Below are positions 51,502-60,874 of a stretch of 64,000 nt of DNA, one piece after another. The DNA lies in the NCBI GenBank assembly GCA_017522515.1, contig JAFWZH010000232.1:1-64000 (forward strand), written 5' to 3'. A program made the position numbers and the translations under genes. The notes below the pieces were generated by a model. The model saw nothing but the letters and a program-made list of their open reading frames with translations. It was not told where the DNA came from and ran no database searches. This DNA comes from Clostridia bacterium (GTDB lineage: Bacteria; Bacillota_A; Clostridia; UBA1212; UBA1255). Numbering within the stretch: the first letter of the stretch is position 1; every line of letters starts with the position of its first letter.

Positions 51502-52119
51502 ATGAATAATTTAACTATAAAACAATTCATGGAAAACTTAAGTACGGAGGCACCTGTTCCGGGTGGCGGAGGAGCATCTGCCCTTGCAGGAAGTCTCAGT
51601 GCTGCTCTCTGTTCCATGGTTGCATCTTTAACTAATGGAAAAAAGAAATATGCAGAATATCAATGTGATATTAAGCGAATTTTGAATGAAACATCAGAAA
51701 TTATCAATAATATGCAATCCTTAATCAATAAGGATGCAGAAGTTTTTGAACCCCTTTCAAAGGCGTATGGCATTCCAAAGGATGATCCTACAAGAAATGA
51801 AGTTTTAGAGCAAGCTTTACGTCTTGCTTGCAGTGCTCCTATGGAAATTTTGCAAGAAGCATGTAAGATAGTGCCTATTTTGGAAGAATTGACAGTGAAA
51901 GGATCTAAAATAGCACTTAGCGATGTGGGAGTAGCAGCCACTATGTGTCAGACGGCAATACAAGGCGGAGTGTTAAATGTTTATATTAATACAAGACTTA
52001 TGAAAGATAGAGTTTTTGCGCAAAAAACTGATGAGCAGGCGCAGAAAATCTGTTTGGAATATATTCCCAGATGTGAAAAGGTTTATAAAATTGTTGCCGA
52101 ATATTTGACAACAATATAA
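51502..52119 (+). CDS. fchA: Cyclodeaminase/cyclohydrolase family protein (FchA-like methenyl-THF cyclohydrolase)
   Basis: 205 residues, all-helical. The conserved folate-site block is APVPGGGGASALAGSLSAAL, and the later SDVGVAATMCQTAIQGG is also typical. It probably hydrolyses 5,10-methenyl-THF to 10-formyl-THF. The next gene is folD, which can carry the same activity, so the pair gives extra or dedicated cyclohydrolase capacity. The start is ATG 51502, with GGGAG 7 bases before; the longer frame from 51442 has no site. The 269-base gap upstream, 51233-51501, shows no gene or certain promoter, only AT-rich sequence. Confidence 0.9.
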   Translation: MNNLTIKQFMENLSTEAPVPGGGGASALAGSLSAALCSMVASLTNGKKKYAEYQCDIKRILNETSEIINNMQSLINKDAEVFEPLSKAYGIPKDDPTRNEVLEQALRLACSAPMEILQEACKIVPILEELTVKGSKIALSDVGVAATMCQTAIQGGVLNVYINTRLMKDRVFAQKTDEQAQKICLEYIPRCEKVYKIVAEYLTTI

Positions 52120-52133
52120 TATGGAGGGTGGAA

Positions 52134-52982
52134 ATGACGGAAATGCGTGGTGCGCCGGTAGCAACGGCAATTACGGAGATTTGCAAAGAAAAAATTGCAA
52201 AATTAAAAGAAAAGGGTATAGTACCTACATTGGCAATAGTAAGAGTTGGCAACAAAGGTGCTGACGAAGCATACGAAAAGGGAGCAGAAAAAAGATTTCT
52301 CTCTGCAGGAGCAGAAGTAAAAAAATACATTATGTCAGAGGATGCTTCACAAGAAGAATTAGAAAATACTATAAAAAGCATCAATGAAGACAGTGGAATT
52401 CATGGGATACTTTTATTCAGACCACTTCCAAAACACATGGACGAAGATAAAATTAAACAGTTAATATCTATGAAAAAAGATGTTGACGGCATGTCTTATG
52501 CAGGACTTGGAAGCCTGATTGCATCAAAAGGTGGGAAAATTCAGTCTTATGCTCCGTGTACACCGACTGCAGTAGTTGAAATGTTGGACTATTACGGTAT
52601 AGATGTTACAGGGAAAAAAATTGCAGTTGTCGGCAGAAGTTCAGTAGTGGGACTTCCGCTGGCTGTAATGCTTATCAATAAAAATGCAACTGTAACCGTT
52701 TGCCACACAAAAACAAAAAACATACAAGAAGAATGCCAAAATGCAGATATTATAATAGCGGCGGCAGGAAAAGCAAATGTTGTAGGAGAAGAACATTTTT
52801 CCAAAGGGCAAGTGCTTATTGACGTTGGCATAAACTTTGTTGATGGCAATATGTGCGGCGATATTGATTATCTGGCAGCAAAAGAATATGCGTCAGCATT
52901 AACACCTGTTCCGGGTGGTGTGGGCGCCGTAACTACATCAGTGCTTCTTAAGCATACTGTAAACAGTGCTGAGAATTTATAA
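52134..52982 (+). CDS. folD: Bifunctional methylene-THF dehydrogenase / methenyl-THF cyclohydrolase
   Basis: 282 residues. Conserved blocks: AYEKGAEKRFLSAGAE with the Tyr and the Lys at +6 used in catalysis, PCTPTAVVEML, GRSSVVGLPLAVML and TPVPGGVGAVTTSVLL. It interconverts methylene-, methenyl- and formyl-THF with NAD(P). ATG 52134 has GGAGG 6 bases before and is preferred to the GTG at 52128, which overlaps it. It belongs with fchA, 14 bases upstream. Confidence 0.94.
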   Translation: MTEMRGAPVATAITEICKEKIAKLKEKGIVPTLAIVRVGNKGADEAYEKGAEKRFLSAGAEVKKYIMSEDASQEELENTIKSINEDSGIHGILLFRPLPKHMDEDKIKQLISMKKDVDGMSYAGLGSLIASKGGKIQSYAPCTPTAVVEMLDYYGIDVTGKKIAVVGRSSVVGLPLAVMLINKNATVTVCHTKTKNIQEECQNADIIIAAAGKANVVGEEHFSKGQVLIDVGINFVDGNMCGDIDYLAAKEYASALTPVPGGVGAVTTSVLLKHTVNSAENL

Positions 52983-53012
52983 AAATTATATTACAGGGAG
53001 AATGGATTTAAA

Positions 53013-54809
53013 ATGAAAGATTTGAAGAAAAGAAACGAAATTGATGCCATTTACAAGTGGCGTTTAGAGGATATTTTTGAAACTGTCGAGGAATGGCAAA
53101 AAGCTGCAGATGAGGCTGATGCTCAAATCGTAAAGATGGCAAAACATCGTACTAAATTTACCAAGACGGGCACAGCTTTGTATTCTTGCATGAAAGATAT
53201 GTATGAATTAAGCGGCAAAATAATGAAAGTTTATGTGTATGCATACATGAAACGTGATGAGGACAATACGAATGCAAAATCACAGGAATTGGCAGGTAAG
53301 GCAGATTATTTAATAACAAAATTTTCAGAAGCAACATCTTTTTTTGAGCCGATGCTTTTACAACTTGACAGAGGAAAAGTTGAAACGATGACCAAAAAAA
53401 CAACAAAATTAAGAGAATATTCATTCGTTATAGATGAAATAATGCGTAAAAAAGCTCACGTATTAAGTCCGGGAGAAGAGAAAATTTTAGCTATGTCCGG
53501 CGAAGCTACTTCTGCAGGACAGGATGTTTTTATGATGTTTAACAATGCGGATATTAAGTTTGAACCATTTGCTAACGAGCAAGGTGAAAAAACAGAACTT
53601 ACAATTGGCAGATATGTAAAATTTCTTGAATCACGTGACAGGAATGTAAGAAGAAGAGCTTTTCGTTCAATGTATGAAGCATACGGAATGCACAAGAACA
53701 CTTTGGCTGCAGCGTATGCAGGAAACATTAAGTCAGACGTGTTTTATTCCAGAGTTCGTAAATATAAATCCAGCTTTTTGGCAGCCTTGCACCAAGATAA
53801 TATTCCGTCAAAAGTATATAACGGATTAATAACGTCAGTGCATAGGCATATTCATTTGTTGACACATTATTTGCAAATAAGACAAAGAGTATTGAGTATA
53901 CAGAAAGTTCACATGTATGATTTATATGTTCCTCTTGTTAAAATGCCGGAAAAGACATATACCTTTGAAGAAGCACGACAAATAGTAACAGAAGCATTAA
54001 AGCCTTTGGGAGAGGATTACTGTAAGGCACTGGAACATGCGTTTACAGATGGTTGGATAGATGTTTGTGAAAATAAGGGTAAACGTGTCGGTGCATATTC
54101 TTGGGGCTGTTATGATAGTCATCCGTATGTTTTACTTAATTGGCAGGGAACTATAAATGATGTATTCACATTAGCTCATGAGCTTGGACATGCGATGCAT
54201 TCGTATTACAGTAATTTGTCACAACCGATTCAATATGCAAATTACAAGATTTTTGTAGCCGAAGTAGCTTCTACCGTGAATGAAAATCTTTTAATGGAAT
54301 ATATGCTTAAAAACAGCAAGGATGATATAGAAAAGGCATTTTTGCTTAATCATTATCTTGAAGAATTCAGAGCGACAGTGTACAGACAGGCAATGTTTGC
54401 TGAATTTGAAAAAAAGGCACACAAATTGTACGAAAAAGGCGGCGTACTTACTTGTGAATCTCTTTCTGCGATATACATGAAACTCCAACATCAATTCTTT
54501 AAAAAAGTAGTTAAAATTGATGATGAGATTGCTCTGGAATGGGCAAGAATACCGCATTTTTATACTTCGTATTATGTTTATAAATATGCCACAGGATTCT
54601 CTGCCGCAACACATCTTGCGTCAGGCATTTTGAGTGGCGATGAAAATAAAAGAGCAGCTTATTTGAATTTTCTTAAGAGCGGTGGCTCGGATTATCCCAT
54701 AGAGCTTTTGAAAAGAGCCGGTGTTGATTTATCAACTACGGAGCCGATTGATGCTGCTTTTAATGTTTTTAGGAGGAAGCTTAATCAATTTGAGCTTTTG
54801 ATGTTGTAA
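53013..54809 (+). CDS. pepF: Oligoendopeptidase F (M3B)
   Basis: 598 residues, the normal length. The zinc site is TLAHELGHAMHSYYS (HExxH), with the third ligand Glu in VAEVASTVNE. It degrades peptides of about 6-20 residues in the cytosol. The block GAYSWGCYDSHPYVLLNW is also conserved. It lies 30 bases after folD and is followed after 1 base by the bactofilin-like gene, so all are probably on one transcript. The functional link to the glycosyltransferases downstream is unclear. Confidence 0.95.
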   Translation: MKDLKKRNEIDAIYKWRLEDIFETVEEWQKAADEADAQIVKMAKHRTKFTKTGTALYSCMKDMYELSGKIMKVYVYAYMKRDEDNTNAKSQELAGKADYLITKFSEATSFFEPMLLQLDRGKVETMTKKTTKLREYSFVIDEIMRKKAHVLSPGEEKILAMSGEATSAGQDVFMMFNNADIKFEPFANEQGEKTELTIGRYVKFLESRDRNVRRRAFRSMYEAYGMHKNTLAAAYAGNIKSDVFYSRVRKYKSSFLAALHQDNIPSKVYNGLITSVHRHIHLLTHYLQIRQRVLSIQKVHMYDLYVPLVKMPEKTYTFEEARQIVTEALKPLGEDYCKALEHAFTDGWIDVCENKGKRVGAYSWGCYDSHPYVLLNWQGTINDVFTLAHELGHAMHSYYSNLSQPIQYANYKIFVAEVASTVNENLLMEYMLKNSKDDIEKAFLLNHYLEEFRATVYRQAMFAEFEKKAHKLYEKGGVLTCESLSAIYMKLQHQFFKKVVKIDDEIALEWARIPHFYTSYYVYKYATGFSAATHLASGILSGDENKRAAYLNFLKSGGSDYPIELLKRAGVDLSTTEPIDAAFNVFRRKLNQFELLML

Positions 54810-54810
54810 T

Positions 54811-55524
54811 ATGAGAAATGAGTTTGATGGAGTTGTAATTGAGAAGCAACAAGTTCTGTGCGATGCTATAAATTGTCATAATTTAAGCATAAAAGGTATA
54901 GGGGAATTTAGATCTGAGGTAGAGGCTGATTTTGTCGATATTTCAGGTGAAGCATGCTTTGAATCTTATATAACATGCGACAAGATGACTGTAAGAAACA
55001 GGTGTGTTTGCAAAAGTACGCTTCTGACTACATCACTCAGAATAATCGGTGTTATGGCGGTGTACGGCAAGCTGAATTCCGAAAGCGTAATTATAAGCGG
55101 TGCATTGAAATTTCGCGGAAATTTAAGAACATCTGCTTTTTTAGTGAGACAAGGTTCATTGGCAAAGGGTAGTGCAAAGCTTAAAACATCAAACTGCGTT
55201 ATAAACGGAGTTTTAAATAATTCCGGTGAGGTGGTAACAAATGAATTTAAAATTTGCAGTAACAAAATGTCAAGAATTCAGGAGATACGCACTGATAAAT
55301 TCAGCGTTAAAACAGATCCGAGTTGTGAAAAACCTGATGATGAATATTTGCTCTCATGTGATTTTGTAGATTGCTTTGAGGCTGATTTAGAATATTGCAA
55401 TATCGATAAGCTTTATTGCGATAGCGCAATTATAAGAAAAGGCTGTACTATTCACGAAATTTTGTACAGAGACAGTATTGAAATTGAGCCCGGAGCTCAT
55501 GTGGAAAGGTTGTCCAGAACATGA
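54811..55524 (+). CDS. Polymer-forming (bactofilin-like) protein
   Basis: 237 residues of beta-rich repeats like DISGEACFESYITCD, SESVIISGALKFRGNLRTSAFLVRQGS and NNSGEVVTNEFKI, which fit a right-handed beta-helix of the bactofilin kind; no membrane segment. Such proteins polymerise at the membrane and often localise wall-synthesis enzymes. It is unusually cysteine-rich for a cytoskeletal protein (thirteen or so). Its stop overlaps the start of the GT-C gene (ATGA), suggesting a scaffold for that enzyme. Family assignment moderate. Confidence 0.65.
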   Translation: MRNEFDGVVIEKQQVLCDAINCHNLSIKGIGEFRSEVEADFVDISGEACFESYITCDKMTVRNRCVCKSTLLTTSLRIIGVMAVYGKLNSESVIISGALKFRGNLRTSAFLVRQGSLAKGSAKLKTSNCVINGVLNNSGEVVTNEFKICSNKMSRIQEIRTDKFSVKTDPSCEKPDDEYLLSCDFVDCFEADLEYCNIDKLYCDSAIIRKGCTIHEILYRDSIEIEPGAHVERLSRT

Positions 55525-57611
55525 ACAAAAAAACAGTTATTTGTATTGTTACATGTGTTATTTTAGCTGCAGCATTGTCTGTCGGCCTCATTTTGAGTTC
55601 TCGCAGTAATAAGGCAGAATACATTAACATAGCTGAATATAACTTTGATAATTCTCAGAAAAAGTATCAAGGATTAGAAACAAGCAGTTACAGCGGAAAA
55701 GCTGAATTCCGTTACAGTGAAACAGACGGAATAGACGGCAGTGGCTGTATAGTGATAGATGTTCCGTCAGAAAAAGAAGATGCAAGATTTACGTATACGT
55801 ATGACAAGGCAATAGAAAAAACGTATTACAGAATGAGTGCATGGGTAAAAACTGTTAATGTGGGTTTGGATAGTTCTGCTGTAGGAGCTAATATTTCTGT
55901 TTTGAATACTTTTGAGCATTCTGTGGACTATAAGGGAGATAATGAGTGGACATATATAGAATACTATGGTAAAACAGCAAATAATCAGACGTCTTTTACT
56001 GTGTGTTTGCGTTTGGGCTTTTATAGCGGTATAAATACCGGAACCGTGCATTTTGATGATTTTCAGCTTGAACAATTGGACAAGCTTCCTGAAGGTGCTT
56101 CTTACACTTCTATGGAAAGCACTTTAGGTGGCTCTGATTCTTCTGCAAAATCCAATTCACAGCATGAGAATACTATGTTAACAGCAACGATAATGCTGAT
56201 TGTACTTTTATTATATTTATGTGTTGCCTACAGATACGCCCAAAAGCAAGAAAAGGATTTTTATCTTGAAGAAGGCAGAAGCATAAAAATCGCAGTAATT
56301 AATTTGATTATTATTGCTTTTGCAATACGATTGGTAATGTCTGTTACAATGCCACAGTGTGATATTGATGTTAATCTTTTCCAATATTGGGCCAATACGA
56401 TTGCAGACAAGGGTATAATGGATTTTTATTCGCACGCAGAGAGTATAAGTCTTGATTATCCGCCTCTTTTTATGTATCACTTATATTTTATGGGAGTTAT
56501 TGGAAAAGCAGCTGGAATTACGCAAACTGCAGCTTATGATATGCTTTTAAAATTGCCATCAATTTTAGCAGATTGTGTAATTGCATATTTGATATATAAA
56601 ATAGCCAATAAACGGATGAATAAAAATTGGATTTTGTTTGTTATGGCAATTTGGCTCTTTAATCCTATGGTTTTGTTGGATTCTGCTTGCTGGGGACAGG
56701 TAGATTCAATACTTGCTTTGGCAATATTACTTGCAGCTTATTACATCGAAAAAGAAAAATACACTTATTCCGCAATTGCATTGGCTTTTGCAATAACATT
56801 AAAACCACAAGGTATTTTCTTTGTTCCTATATTGGGTTATGCACTGTTAAATCAACTGATAAAAGAAAAAGATATTCCGCTAACGAAGAGGTTGCTCCGT
56901 TTTGCGTACAGCATCGTAGCTTTCTTTGCTACTGCAATGATAATTATTTTGCCGTTCGGTATAAAAATGGACGGGAACATATTCAGTTGGATTTTAAATG
57001 TATATGTGAATACAGCAGGTGGATATTCTTATGCTACTGTTAACTCTTTTAATTTCCCGTATTTACTGGGACTTAATTGGGTAAAAGACAGTACGGAAGT
57101 CTTTGGTTTATCATATTTTGCATTAGGTATGTTGCTGATTGTAGTTATTTGTCTACTGACTGGTGCGCTTTATCTTTTTGGCAAAAAGCATAAAGTCAAT
57201 GTCTACTTGCTTTCTGCAATGTGCATTTATGCAGTAACACAATTTGCACCGAGAATGCATGAAAGATATTTTTATCCTGCAATTATATTATTGCTTGTTG
57301 CTGTGATTTATTCAAACAACAAATTGATGCTTGCTTTATATGGCTTACTGTCGGTTTCAAACTTTTATACTGTTCTTGAAGTAATGACCGGCTTGAGCAT
57401 AGGCTCTAAATTAATTGATACAGATTATGCTACTGCGGCATATTATTATTGGCCTCCGCTTAATACAGAACGAGCTGCTATGGCTGTTACAAACGTATTT
57501 TGCGCTGTTGCACTCATTGCAATGGCATGTGTTTTGGTATTTTCAAATAATAAAACCTTCAAAATGAAGATTTGGGAAGAACATGGTGATGAAGATGAAA
57601 AAGAAGAGTAG
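55521..57611 (+). CDS. GT-C glycosyltransferase with an extracellular sandwich (CBM-like) domain
   Basis: 696 residues. An N-terminal signal-anchor (about 7-26) precedes a beta-sandwich-like domain (about 35-195) ending in GTVHFDDFQLEQLDKLPEG, as in carbohydrate-binding modules of the CBM4/9 type. Then about ten membrane helices (from about 217) form a GT-C fold with CDIDVNLFQYWAN, an acidic loop motif, and SACWGQVDSILALAILLA, and a charged tail (EEHGDEDEKEE). The enzyme should use a lipid-phosphate sugar to glycosylate an extracellular acceptor. It overlaps the next gene, which has the same overall plan. Confidence 0.85.
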   Translation: MNKKTVICIVTCVILAAALSVGLILSSRSNKAEYINIAEYNFDNSQKKYQGLETSSYSGKAEFRYSETDGIDGSGCIVIDVPSEKEDARFTYTYDKAIEKTYYRMSAWVKTVNVGLDSSAVGANISVLNTFEHSVDYKGDNEWTYIEYYGKTANNQTSFTVCLRLGFYSGINTGTVHFDDFQLEQLDKLPEGASYTSMESTLGGSDSSAKSNSQHENTMLTATIMLIVLLLYLCVAYRYAQKQEKDFYLEEGRSIKIAVINLIIIAFAIRLVMSVTMPQCDIDVNLFQYWANTIADKGIMDFYSHAESISLDYPPLFMYHLYFMGVIGKAAGITQTAAYDMLLKLPSILADCVIAYLIYKIANKRMNKNWILFVMAIWLFNPMVLLDSACWGQVDSILALAILLAAYYIEKEKYTYSAIALAFAITLKPQGIFFVPILGYALLNQLIKEKDIPLTKRLLRFAYSIVAFFATAMIIILPFGIKMDGNIFSWILNVYVNTAGGYSYATVNSFNFPYLLGLNWVKDSTEVFGLSYFALGMLLIVVICLLTGALYLFGKKHKVNVYLLSAMCIYAVTQFAPRMHERYFYPAIILLLVAVIYSNNKLMLALYGLLSVSNFYTVLEVMTGLSIGSKLIDTDYATAAYYYWPPLNTERAAMAVTNVFCAVALIAMACVLVFSNNKTFKMKIWEEHGDEDEKEE

Positions 57612-60090
57612 GTTTTTTGCAACATTTATGTTGCTTGCAATAATGGTTGTTTCTTTTGCGGCATGCTCAGGCGCCGGAGCAGATATTATAAGTAATGCCG
57701 ACTTTGAAAAGGGAAGCGGTTCTTCCATTAATGGGTGGGAGTTATATAATTACCATAAAGATTACGAGGGTGATTCTTCACGCACTAAGATTTCTCTGGT
57801 AGATATGGGTTTTGACGGTAAATGTGTTAAAATTGAAAGCACGGGAGATAATGATGCCAGAATATACCAAGAGATTTCCGTTGACGGAGATGCGAAATAT
57901 AAAGTACAATTTGATGCTTTGTATGAAAATATAGACAAAGGTGCTACAGAAAACGGAGCAGGTCTTAATATTTCGTCTAAAAAGGGCTCCCAGAAAACGG
58001 GTGGTATCTACGGAACTGTAGAAAAGTGGCAAACAATTACAGCATACTTTACAACAGAAGAAAAACAGGAATCAATTGAGCTTACAATAGGAATCGGAGG
58101 CTATAGTGCAGAATCGGCAGGCACCGTTTATATTGATAATGTGAAAGTGGAAAAAGTAAAAAATATTCCCGAAGGCGAGAGTGTATTTGCAGCAGAGGGT
58201 GAGGTCGATACAAGCGCAAGCTTATGGTTAAAATTGCTTTTCGCTGTTTTGGCCCTTGGTACGATTGTTTTTGTAATCGCAGTTTGCATAAGAACAGATA
58301 AAGAAAATGCAGCGAAATCAAATCCTCTTTCACAAACAAACCCGAAGATAGGCAAGAAGGATTTAGCAATTTTGCTTGTTATGGTGATTGTGTGTTCCGT
58401 TATGTCTTTTTGGGATTTAGGCAACGCATACGGGCCTTCTTCTTTCTGGAAAGCAGTAGAAAAGGGCGAATATGTTATTGTTGAGTTTGATGCGGAAACA
58501 GAAATTTCAAGAATGGCTTGCTCAAATAATATACCTAAAAACGGCTCTTATACGGTTTATTATGAAGATGGTGACGGTACGGGAGAGTATAAGAAGTTTG
58601 AGTCTATCAGCATGGAAACTTTTTTTGAGTGGAAATTCACAGATAAAAAAGTTACAACAAAGAGGATAAAAGTTGTTGCTGACACTGCAGGACTTGCCGT
58701 AAATGAATTGGGCTTTTTCGCCAAGGATTCCAACGGAGAGTATAAAAGAATAAATCTTAAAGTAACAGAAACAAAGTACAATAAAGATTTGAATGAGGAT
58801 TGTAATCCCGGGATGCTTTTTGATGAACAGGAGGTTGTAGAACCGTATAGTTCTTACAGAAGTTCTACGTATTTTGACGAGATTTATTTCCCGCGTACAG
58901 CGTATGAAAGCATAAACGGATATGACATTTATGAAATAACACACCCGCCTATGGGCAAAAATATTATGGCATTGGGCATTCAAATTTTCGGCATGAATCC
59001 TTTCGGTTGGAGATTTATGGGAACACTGTTTGGTGTCGGACTTGTACCTCTCATGTACTTGTTAGGTCTGAAGTTATTTAAAAAGAGAACGTATGCCTTT
59101 GTTGCAGCCTTTCTTATGATGTTTGACTTTATGAGGTTGGCACAAACCAGATTGGCAACCATCGACTCGTATTCCGCATTCTTTATATTGTGTATGTACT
59201 ACTTTATGTATGACTACTTCACTCAGAAGTCATATGAGAAGAAGAGTTTCTTAAAATCATTGGTACCTTTGCTTTTCTGCGGAATAATGTTTGGTTTAGG
59301 TGCATCGACAAAGTGGGTTTGTATTTATACAGGCGTAGGACTGGCCTTCTTGTTCTTTGTAGCAAAATATCTTGAATTTGATGATGTGCTGCGTGGCAGA
59401 GTAATAGAACAAACTAAAAAAACATGGTTTGTTGAGAATTTTATTCCCACGTGTTGTGCTTGCGTTATTTTCTTCATTGTTATTCCTTTAGCAATATATA
59501 CCTTATCATATATACCGTATATGGCATCTTCTGATAAGGGTTTGGTAGATATTATGTTAGATAATCAGGAGTATATGTTTGAATATCATTCCGGATTAAC
59601 AGCGGGACATTCTTATGGTTCTCCATGGTATACTTGGCCGATTATGGTTAGACCGATTTATTATTATTCAGGTTCACAAGCTAATTTGGCTGACGGTATG
59701 GCAACGTCTATTGTTTCCATGGGAAATCCTCTTGTTTGGTGGACAGGTCTTGCGTGTATAATTCCTGCGGGATTTTATGCATGGAAGAAACGTGATAAAG
59801 GAATGATGATGGCTTTTGTTGGCTTTGCAGTACAGTTCTTACCATGGGTACTTGTTACAAGAGTTTGCTTTATATACCATTATTTTACAGCAGTACCGTT
59901 TATTATATTTATGATAGTGTATGTAATTAAAAATTTGATTGAAGATGGTATCATCAATAAGCAAGTAATGTGGATATACTTGGGACTTGTTCTTCTGCTG
60001 TTTGTCTTGTTTTATCCTGTGCTTACAGCACGTGAAGTGTCAAGAGAATATATAAATTCACTTAGATGGTTCAGCACGTGGAGCTTTTAA
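57589..60090 (+). CDS. PMT-family (GT39) glycosyltransferase with two extracellular accessory domains
   Basis: 833 residues. The start is ATG 57589, with GGGAAG 9 bases before. The signal ends in a lipobox-like FAAC (Cys26). A CBM-like domain (about 30-190), closing with GTVYIDNVKVEKVKNIPEG, parallels that of the preceding protein. Two helices (about 210-235 and 265-285) follow, then an inserted discoidin-like domain (about 290-420) and the PMT core: TYFDEIYFPRTAYE (Asp-Glu), ITHPPMGK and RLAQTRLATIDSYSAFF. It would transfer a sugar from a polyprenyl-phosphate donor to a surface protein or glycan. A lipoprotein-like start on a multi-pass enzyme is odd. Confidence 0.88.
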   Translation: MKMKKKSRFFATFMLLAIMVVSFAACSGAGADIISNADFEKGSGSSINGWELYNYHKDYEGDSSRTKISLVDMGFDGKCVKIESTGDNDARIYQEISVDGDAKYKVQFDALYENIDKGATENGAGLNISSKKGSQKTGGIYGTVEKWQTITAYFTTEEKQESIELTIGIGGYSAESAGTVYIDNVKVEKVKNIPEGESVFAAEGEVDTSASLWLKLLFAVLALGTIVFVIAVCIRTDKENAAKSNPLSQTNPKIGKKDLAILLVMVIVCSVMSFWDLGNAYGPSSFWKAVEKGEYVIVEFDAETEISRMACSNNIPKNGSYTVYYEDGDGTGEYKKFESISMETFFEWKFTDKKVTTKRIKVVADTAGLAVNELGFFAKDSNGEYKRINLKVTETKYNKDLNEDCNPGMLFDEQEVVEPYSSYRSSTYFDEIYFPRTAYESINGYDIYEITHPPMGKNIMALGIQIFGMNPFGWRFMGTLFGVGLVPLMYLLGLKLFKKRTYAFVAAFLMMFDFMRLAQTRLATIDSYSAFFILCMYYFMYDYFTQKSYEKKSFLKSLVPLLFCGIMFGLGASTKWVCIYTGVGLAFLFFVAKYLEFDDVLRGRVIEQTKKTWFVENFIPTCCACVIFFIVIPLAIYTLSYIPYMASSDKGLVDIMLDNQEYMFEYHSGLTAGHSYGSPWYTWPIMVRPIYYYSGSQANLADGMATSIVSMGNPLVWWTGLACIIPAGFYAWKKRDKGMMMAFVGFAVQFLPWVLVTRVCFIYHYFTAVPFIIFMIVYVIKNLIEDGIINKQVMWIYLGLVLLLFVLFYPVLTAREVSREYINSLRWFSTWSF

Positions 60091-60112
60091 AAATACTGGG
60101 AGCCGGATATAA

Positions 60113-60862
60113 ATGATTGAATTTGAAAAAGCAGGAAAAGAAAAATTACGAAGATTATTAAGTCTTACGCGTAAAGCAGTGCAAGATTACGATTTAATAA
60201 AAGACGGAGACAAGGTTTGTGTTGGCGTTTCCGGAGGTAAAGATAGTCTTGCGTTACTTACTACTTTAGCAAATCTTAGGCGTTTTTACCCAAAACGTTT
60301 TGAACTGCAAGCAGTAACAATTTCACTGGGCTTTGAGGGTATGGACTTTTCTGCTGTGCGTAATTATTGCGAAGGACTCGAGGTGCCGTACAAGGTAGTA
60401 GAATCTGATATAGCTGAGATAGTTTTTGACATAAGAAAGGAGCAGAATCCATGTGCGTTGTGCGCGAATTTAAGGCGAGGCGCATTGAATGACCATGCAG
60501 GACGATTGGGTTGTAATGTAGTTGCTCTCGGACATCACAAAGATGATGTTATAGAAACTGCTTTGCTGTCACTTTTTTATGAGGGAAGATTTTACTGCTT
60601 TTCGCCGGACACATGGTTAGAAAGAGCGCAAGTGCGTGTGATTCGTCCTTACTTATATGTAGAAGAAAGCGACATTCGTCAATTTGCAAAAGCGGTAGAT
60701 GTTCCTGTTGTACATAATCCTTGCCCCATGGACAGAGCCGGCAGCCGAGCGGAAATAAAAGAACTTATTCGAAACTTAGAAAAAGATAATAAGTTCTTAA
60801 GATCTAATATTTTCGGTGCGGTAAAGAGAGATATATGGGATAAAGAGGCACAAAATCGATAA
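60113..60862 (+). CDS. TtcA-family ATP-dependent sulfur-transfer (PP-loop) protein
   Basis: 249 residues. The PP-loop is VGVSGGKDSLALLT, the cysteine pair is NPCALCANLRRG, and LGHHKDDVIETALLSLFYEGRF is typical of TtcA. TtcA thiolates C32 of some tRNAs and binds a [4Fe-4S] cluster, for which CxxC and a third Cys in HNPCPMDRAGSR are candidates. The acceptor here is not proven, since several TtcA-like branches exist in Bacillota. It is the last gene of the run that began at 51.5 kb, 22 bases after the PMT gene. Confidence 0.88.
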   Translation: MIEFEKAGKEKLRRLLSLTRKAVQDYDLIKDGDKVCVGVSGGKDSLALLTTLANLRRFYPKRFELQAVTISLGFEGMDFSAVRNYCEGLEVPYKVVESDIAEIVFDIRKEQNPCALCANLRRGALNDHAGRLGCNVVALGHHKDDVIETALLSLFYEGRFYCFSPDTWLERAQVRVIRPYLYVEESDIRQFAKAVDVPVVHNPCPMDRAGSRAEIKELIRNLEKDNKFLRSNIFGAVKRDIWDKEAQNR

Positions 60863-60874
60863 GAAAAACTTGTT

